Shown here: piece after piece, positions 6,787 to 10,847 of the stretch | Layout: each line of letters starts with the position of its first letter | Position numbering within the stretch: the first letter of the stretch is position 1 | Assembly (NCBI GenBank): GCA_024641255.1 | Contig: JAHEDL010000159.1 | Location: 1 to 10,847, forward strand | Reading direction: 5' to 3' | From: Pseudorhodobacter sp. | Lineage (GTDB): Bacteria > Pseudomonadota > Alphaproteobacteria > Rhodobacterales > Rhodobacteraceae | DNA length: 10,847 nucleotides | Position numbers and translations under genes: made by a program | Notes under the pieces: model-generated | What the model saw: only the letters and a program-made list of their open reading frames with translations | Told to the model about the DNA's origin: nothing | Database searches by the model: none

Positions 6787-6803
6787 GAGGATATTTATGC
6801 CAA
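6787..6803 (+). repeat. Dispersed intergenic repeat, divergent copy 2 (downstream of nadD)
   Basis: GAGGATATTTATGCCAA matches the corresponding part of copies 1 and 3 at 14 of 17 (versus copy 1) and contains the shared core GGATATTTNNGCCAA. Similarity fades on both sides, except for a C-run before it. It lies 68 bases past the nadD stop in nadD's orientation and ten bases before the dacB Shine-Dalgarno, so it may belong to either transcript. Confidence 0.55.
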
Positions 6804-6824
6804 TGTGAATGCAGGAGTTGCGCA

Positions 6825-8291
6825 ATGTGGGTTGGCCGCAGATGGGTGTTGGGCGGGCTTCTGGCCGGGGCAGCCTTGCCCGCTTGGGCCGACGCGCCTG
6901 CCACATCGCCGCATCCGCCGCAGCGCCCTGCCCTTGCGCCACAAGCCGGTGCCGCGCGGTTGGTGCAGGCGGCAAAGCTGACCGGGGCGGTTGGCTATTG
7001 CGTGGCCGATCTGGCCAGCGGCAAGGTGCTGGATGCGTTTGGCGCCGATGTGGCGCTGCCGCCGGCATCGGTGACCAAGGCGGTGACGACTGTGTTTGCC
7101 TTGGAAAAGCTGGGACCGACGCATCGGTTTGCAACGCGGGTGATGCGGCGCGGGCCGCTGCAAGCGGGGCGGTTGGACGGCGATCTGATTTTGGCGGGCG
7201 GCGGCGATCCGACGTTTGACACCGACAAGATGGGGGATCTGGTGGCGGATTTGGCAAAAGCCGGTCTGCGCGAAGTGACCGGACGGTTTATCGCCTATGC
7301 AGGCGCGCTGCCGGAACGGGTGGCGATTTCCAACGATCAGCCGGATTTTGTGGGCTATAACCCGGCGATTTCGGGGTTGATGCTTAATTTCAACCGGGTG
7401 AACTTTGTCTGGAAGGCCGCGAATGGCGGCTATCAGCTGGCGATGAATGCCGAAGGCGCGCGCTTTGTGCCACCTGTGAGCATGGCGACAATGCGGGTGG
7501 TCGACCGCGAGCGGCCGCTGTTTGAATATCAGGCGGGCGATGGCCGCGATCATTGGTCAGTGGCGGCGGCGGCTTTGGGCAAGGAAGGCGGGCGCTGGTT
7601 GCCGGTGCGCCATCCGGGGGCCTATGTTGCCGAGGTGTTTCAGACCATGTGCGCGGCGCAGGGTATCAAACTGCCGACCGCCGAGGTGGTGTATAGCCTG
7701 CCCGCCGATGCCGAAGAAATTCTGCGCCATGAAAGCGAAGCCCTGCCCGACGTATTGCGCAAGATGCTGAAGTTTTCCACCAACCTGACCGCTGAGGCGG
7801 TGGGGCTTGCCGCATCGGGTGCGGGGTCTTTGGCGGGGTCGGCCGCGGTGATGACCGACTGGGCGCGGCGGCGTTTTGGCATTGCGGGGGTGTTTGGCGA
7901 CCATTCCGGTTTGGGGCCGAAAACCCGGATTTCGGCTTTGGATATGATGCGGGTGATGATCGCGGCGCGCAAAACCCCCACCGGCGCGATGTTGATGGGG
8001 TTGATGAAAGAGCAGGGTCTGCCGAACGAGGCCGGCAAGGCGCAAGACAAGGCGGCGCTGCGGGTGCATGCCAAAAGTGGCACGATGAATTTCGTGTCGA
8101 ACTTGGCCGGATACATCGCGGCCCCCGATGGTCGTGGCTTGGCCTTTGCCGTGTTCACCGGCGATTTGCCGCGCCGCGAGGCGGTGCCGATTGCCGAGCG
8201 CGAAAACCCCAAGGGCGATCACGCCTGGGTGGCACGGGCGCGGCGGCTGCATGGCCAGTTACTGCACCGCTGGGGCGAACTTTACCTGTAA
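6825..8291 (+). CDS. dacB: D-alanyl-D-alanine carboxypeptidase/endopeptidase, PBP4 type
   Basis: This encodes a 488-residue periplasmic class C penicillin-binding protein (peptidase family S13) that removes terminal D-Ala or cuts peptide cross-links in peptidoglycan. The active-site triad motifs are all present: SVTK (S82 nucleophile, K85), STN (318-320) and KSG (417-419, a KTG variant). The gap of about 230 residues between the first two fits the large inserted domain of DacB and excludes DacA-type enzymes. The N-terminal signal peptide ends near AWA-DA (after residue 22). It carries RR before the hydrophobic stretch (GRRWVLGGLL), so export by Tat is possible, though the rest of the Tat consensus is weak. 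The chosen ATG has AGGAG (6813-6817) seven bases upstream; the frame extending left to 6768 runs through repeat sequence. It follows nadD on the same strand, 106 bases away, across the stem-loops and repeat. Confidence 0.93.
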   Translation: MWVGRRWVLGGLLAGAALPAWADAPATSPHPPQRPALAPQAGAARLVQAAKLTGAVGYCVADLASGKVLDAFGADVALPPASVTKAVTTVFALEKLGPTHRFATRVMRRGPLQAGRLDGDLILAGGGDPTFDTDKMGDLVADLAKAGLREVTGRFIAYAGALPERVAISNDQPDFVGYNPAISGLMLNFNRVNFVWKAANGGYQLAMNAEGARFVPPVSMATMRVVDRERPLFEYQAGDGRDHWSVAAAALGKEGGRWLPVRHPGAYVAEVFQTMCAAQGIKLPTAEVVYSLPADAEEILRHESEALPDVLRKMLKFSTNLTAEAVGLAASGAGSLAGSAAVMTDWARRRFGIAGVFGDHSGLGPKTRISALDMMRVMIAARKTPTGAMLMGLMKEQGLPNEAGKAQDKAALRVHAKSGTMNFVSNLAGYIAAPDGRGLAFAVFTGDLPRREAVPIAERENPKGDHAWVARARRLHGQLLHRWGELYL

Positions 8292-8384
8292 AACATGCGG
8301 CAAACGGCCCTGTGGCAAGGTTTCGCTTGATCGAAGCCGGGTCCGGTGCAACGCTTTCGTCAAGGTCATTTGACGAGGTATTTC

Positions 8385-9809
8385 ATGCGCAAGGCGATGG
8401 GCATCGGCGTTTTTGTGCTGGGCGTGGCGGGCTTGGGCCTGTGGGGCAGCGCCCATACCGCAAAGCAGATCGAGCATAGGGTTCGGGCGGCGGCGCAGCA
8501 GGCGGTTGCGGGGTCTGTGCATGGGGTGAAAGTGGCGGTTTCGGGCCGCGACATTCATCTAACAGGCATCGTCGATGGGCCAAAGGAACAGGCCAAGCTG
8601 CTGGCAGCATTGGATGCGGTGGCTGGGCAGCGGGTGATTGACGCCGATATCACCGTGCTGCCGGTGGCGGCACCGTTTACGTTAGACGTGGTGAAGGACG
8701 GCGGGCTTTCGGCACGCGGGTCGGTGCCGACCGAAGATCTGCGGGCGGCTTTGGGGTTGGGCGATGCGGCGGCGGGGTTGGTTTTGGCGGCAGGCGCACC
8801 TGCGGGCTGGGATAAGCTGGCCGTGGCGGGGATTGCGGCCATGGCACCGCTTGGCAAAGCCACGCTGCACTTGTCTGACAGCACCTTGACGCTGACCGGA
8901 ACCGCGCTGGGGCCAGAAGAGGCTGCAGCCGCGCGCAGTGCTTTGGCGGCGCTGCCTGCGGCGGCGGTGCAGGCCAATATCACCTTGCTGGATGATGGCA
9001 CGCCGGCCAATTTCGCCATCGACTATCAGGCGGCGCGGGGGGCGGCCCTAAGCGGCAAGCTGCCGAACGGGATTGAGGCCGCAGATCTGGCGCAGGTGTT
9101 GGGCTTGGCAGCGCTGGCAGGCACGGCGACGCAGGGGCTGTTGGGGGCTGTACAAAACGCCAGCGATTACAGTGCGTTGAAAGAATGGCTACCCAAGGTC
9201 GAAACCCTGCAGCTTACCGCCACCCCGACCGCGCGGCAGGTTGTGGCGACGGTGCAAGGCGATGTTGACGCGGCGGCACTGCGGGCCGCGCTGATGGCAG
9301 CGGGGTTTGATGCGACGGTGACGGTGGTTTCGCTGGAAGGCACCAATGGCGACCGGCGCACCAACGCGGCAAGCGGGCAAGAGCAGCGGTTCATGGGCGG
9401 CTATTGGCTGGCGGTGCCGCAGATCAAACCCGATGTTCCGCTGTGTCAAACCACGGCGGATGCCATGTTGGCCGCCCACACGATCAATTTCGTGTCGGGG
9501 TCGGATCAGTTGGATGCAGGGGCGGTGGCGGTGATCAATGATCTTGCGGCAGTTATGGCGGTTTGCGCCGAAGGGGCGGGCCTGCGCGCCGAAATCGGCG
9601 GCCATACCGACAGTTCCGGCGATGCCACGGCGAACCTTGGCCTAAGTCAGAAGCGGGCGGTGGCGGTGCGGCGCGAATTGATCGCGCGCGGCGTTCCGGC
9701 AGCGGCGCTGCGCGCAGTTGGCCATGGCGCCGATGTTCCGGTTGCCGACAATGGCAGCGAAGACGGGCGGGCGAAAAACCGACGCACCACAATCACTTGG
9801 TCAAAATAA
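8385..9809 (+). CDS. Membrane-anchored BON-OmpA domain protein (OmpATb/ArfA-like layout)
   Basis: This encodes a 474-residue envelope protein. One hydrophobic segment (about 5-21) without a clear cleavage site probably anchors it in the inner membrane. Residues about 35-90 form a BON-type unit (VKVAVSGRDIHLTGIVDG), and similar beta-alpha-beta stretches recur to about 330. The C-terminal OmpA domain (about 360-474) has GHTDSSG and LSQKRAVAVRREL, with D409 and R424 fifteen residues apart, the pair that holds diaminopimelate of peptidoglycan. The protein has only two cysteines, C354 and C394, flanking the first half of the OmpA domain, as in mycobacterial OmpATb, where they form a disulfide. GAGG (8375-8378) lies six bases before the ATG; a GTG at 8346 in frame lacks this support. 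It probably links envelope layers to the wall; a channel role is speculative. The helix-hairpin-helix gene follows after 35 bases, likely the same operon. Confidence 0.88.
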   Translation: MRKAMGIGVFVLGVAGLGLWGSAHTAKQIEHRVRAAAQQAVAGSVHGVKVAVSGRDIHLTGIVDGPKEQAKLLAALDAVAGQRVIDADITVLPVAAPFTLDVVKDGGLSARGSVPTEDLRAALGLGDAAAGLVLAAGAPAGWDKLAVAGIAAMAPLGKATLHLSDSTLTLTGTALGPEEAAAARSALAALPAAAVQANITLLDDGTPANFAIDYQAARGAALSGKLPNGIEAADLAQVLGLAALAGTATQGLLGAVQNASDYSALKEWLPKVETLQLTATPTARQVVATVQGDVDAAALRAALMAAGFDATVTVVSLEGTNGDRRTNAASGQEQRFMGGYWLAVPQIKPDVPLCQTTADAMLAAHTINFVSGSDQLDAGAVAVINDLAAVMAVCAEGAGLRAEIGGHTDSSGDATANLGLSQKRAVAVRRELIARGVPAAALRAVGHGADVPVADNGSEDGRAKNRRTTITWSK

Positions 9810-9844
9810 CGCCCCCACGCGGCGGCATTTGAAGGAGGAAAGCG

Positions 9845-10459
9845 ATGTTTCACAGATGGGGGTTTTTGCTGACCGAGATGTGGGGGCTGCTGATCTTGGC
9901 GGCTTTGGTCGGGCTGCTGGCAGGGTGGATCTTGTGGGGGCGGCGCGGCGCAGTAGGGGCGGCGGACGATGTGGCGCGGCTGCGCGCGGATCTGGCCGCC
10001 TGCACCGCGAAAAGCAGCGATCTTGCGGCGCAACTGGTCAGCGCCCAAAGCGAAAAGGCCGAAGCAGAGGCGCGGATGGCCTCGGCTATGGTTGCAGAAG
10101 CGGCAGCGACCGTCAGCGCGGCACTTAGCCATGCGGCGGCCCCGGCGCCTTTGGCCGCAATGGCAGCCCCGGTTGCACCGCCCGCCGCTGTTGCGCCCGT
10201 TGTGGCCGCTGCGGTGGCAAAACCGCAAAGCCTGACGGCGGCGCGGGGCGGCAAGCCGGATGATCTAAAGCTGATCAAAGGCATCGGGCCAAAGCTGGAA
10301 ATCCTGTGCAACCGGCTTGGCTTTTACCACTTTGACCAGATTGCCGCCTGGACGGCGGCAGAAGTTGCTTGGGTGGATGACAATCTGGAAGGTTTCAAGG
10401 GCCGCGTCAGCCGCGACAATTGGGTCGCGCAGGCGCTGGCGCTGGCCAGCGGCAGTTAG
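9845..10459 (+). CDS. Membrane-anchored helix-hairpin-helix domain protein, function unknown
   Basis: This encodes a 204-residue protein in four parts: a transmembrane helix (about 12-32), a short charged helix that may form a coiled coil (about 40-90), an Ala/Pro-rich linker (about 97-128), and a C-terminal domain from about 138. That domain begins DDLKLIKGIGPKLE and continues with LGFYHFDQIAAW and LEGFKGRVSRDNWV. The GIGPKLE turn is a helix-hairpin-helix element. The same domain occurs, as I recall, as a C-terminal extension on alphaproteobacterial NuoE and some L21 proteins, where its role is unclear. It is often annotated as a predicted flap endonuclease-like domain, but no nuclease residues are evident. 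A near-perfect AAGGAGG (9832-9838) lies six bases before the ATG. The position, 35 bases after the OmpA-type gene, suggests an operon. Confidence is high in the gene, low in any function. Confidence 0.88.
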   Translation: MFHRWGFLLTEMWGLLILAALVGLLAGWILWGRRGAVGAADDVARLRADLAACTAKSSDLAAQLVSAQSEKAEAEARMASAMVAEAAATVSAALSHAAAPAPLAAMAAPVAPPAAVAPVVAAAVAKPQSLTAARGGKPDDLKLIKGIGPKLEILCNRLGFYHFDQIAAWTAAEVAWVDDNLEGFKGRVSRDNWVAQALALASGS

Positions 10460-10491
10460 CGCCGACCGTAGCGTTGGTGGAAAATGCGGAT

Positions 10492-10524
10492 GCCTCCGGC
10501 GGGGATATTTAAGCCAAGAGGATG
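10492..10524 (+). repeat. Dispersed intergenic repeat, copy 3 (downstream of the helix-hairpin-helix gene)
   Basis: This 33-base element is identical to the minus-strand copy at 4237-4269 except for AA instead of GG after the ATATTT. It lies 32 bases past the stop of the plus-strand gene and before the convergent terB-like stop. A weak CCTC-CGGC-GGGG fold before ATATTT could form in RNA. No clear intrinsic terminator is seen elsewhere in this 80-base gap. Confidence 0.75.
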
Positions 10525-10539
10525 CGGCTGCGCGCGGCT

Positions 10540-10847
10540 TTAGGGTTTCAAGTGGCGCACACGCGCGCCCCATTCGATTGCGGCGGCGTGCAGTCGGTCG
10601 ATTGAAAGTTCTTCGCGCACCTCTTCCAACATGCGCAGTTCAACTTCGCGCAGGTTGCCATCGGCGGCGGCCACGTCACAGGCCAAGGCATAGGCGGTTT
10701 CATTCAACCGTTCCGGCAGCGCATCGCGGATCAGGCCAAACAGCGCCTCCAGCCCGTCTTCTTCTTCGAACAGATCAAACACCGTCTGCGCCACAACGCG
10801 GATGCGGTCGGCGTCATAGCTGGCAAACACCGGCATATGGTTGACGG
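10540..10847 (-). CDS. TerB-family (tellurite-resistance-like) protein, 5' end outside the window
   Basis: The visible 102 codons end at the TAA (10542-10540). The frame stays open to the right edge and reads VNHMPVFASYDADRI, so the Met at 10836 is probably internal and the start lies beyond the window; full homologues have about 140 residues. The all-helical, acidic sequence has LFEEEDGLEALF, ALPERLNETAYALACDVAAADGNL and VELRMLEEVREEL. The DVAAADG segment is the TerB-type helix pair with conserved acidic residues, which may bind metal. TerB homologues are linked to tellurite resistance or membrane stress, but single TerB-like genes without other ter genes, as here, have no established role. 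It is convergent with the helix-hairpin-helix gene. Confidence 0.82.
   Translation of the reverse strand, partial: VNHMPVFASYDADRIRVVAQTVFDLFEEEDGLEALFGLIRDALPERLNETAYALACDVAAADGNLREVELRMLEEVREELSIDRLHAAAIEWGARVRHLKP

Noticed and set aside
8359..8374. GTCAA-N6-TTGAC inverted repeat before the OmpA-type gene as an FNR site
   Set aside because: The half-sites are in the wrong order and spacing for FNR (TTGAT-N4-ATCAA). It is only a weak hairpin next to the ribosome-binding site.
10540..10847. A tellurite-resistance operon
   Set aside because: Only one truncated TerB-like gene is visible and no terA, terC, terD or terE neighbours occur in the window.

Overview
The window looks like chromosomal DNA of an alphaproteobacterium of the family Rhodobacteraceae (Rhodobacter, Gemmobacter, Tabrizicola or a relative). 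The evidence is a GC-rich sequence with strong third-position GC bias, an FnrL-type regulator divergent from an oxygen-independent coproporphyrinogen oxidase, and protein sequences that read like that family throughout. I see no rRNA, tRNA, CRISPR array, insertion sequence or phage gene. Genes are tightly packed and no gap exceeds about 200 bases.

Left part (1-2853): the 3' end of a YejF-like peptide ABC transporter ATPase overlaps, by ATGA, the start of a GT4-type glycosyltransferase. That gene runs tail to tail into hemN, with the two stop codons overlapping.

Oxygen-response block (1498-4230): hemN (minus) and fnrL (plus) diverge around one FNR box (2888-2901). A second FNR box (3679-3692) follows fnrL, placed at class II activation distance from a -10 element, and drives a single-domain universal stress protein gene. 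That gene ends at a strong intrinsic terminator (4202-4228). The picture is an FnrL-controlled low-oxygen module: the sensor, anaerobic haem synthesis and a stress protein.

Central part (4326-6718): ettA (minus, ABC-F translation factor, with its own terminator) and nadD (plus, NAD biosynthesis) diverge from a 96-base gap. Both are housekeeping genes.

Right part (6825-10459): three plus-strand envelope-related genes follow: dacB (PBP4 type), a membrane-anchored BON-OmpA protein resembling mycobacterial OmpATb/ArfA, and a membrane-anchored helix-hairpin-helix protein. The window ends in a convergent, truncated TerB-family gene.

The most unusual non-coding signal is a short dispersed repeat with core GGATATTTNNGCCAA. 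It occurs three times, each time downstream of a gene and on that gene's strand: after ettA, nadD and the helix-hairpin-helix gene. Two of the copies match at 31 of 33 positions. I found no convincing novel defence or mobile system. The best leads are this repeat family, the FnrL promoter architecture and the two unusual envelope proteins.
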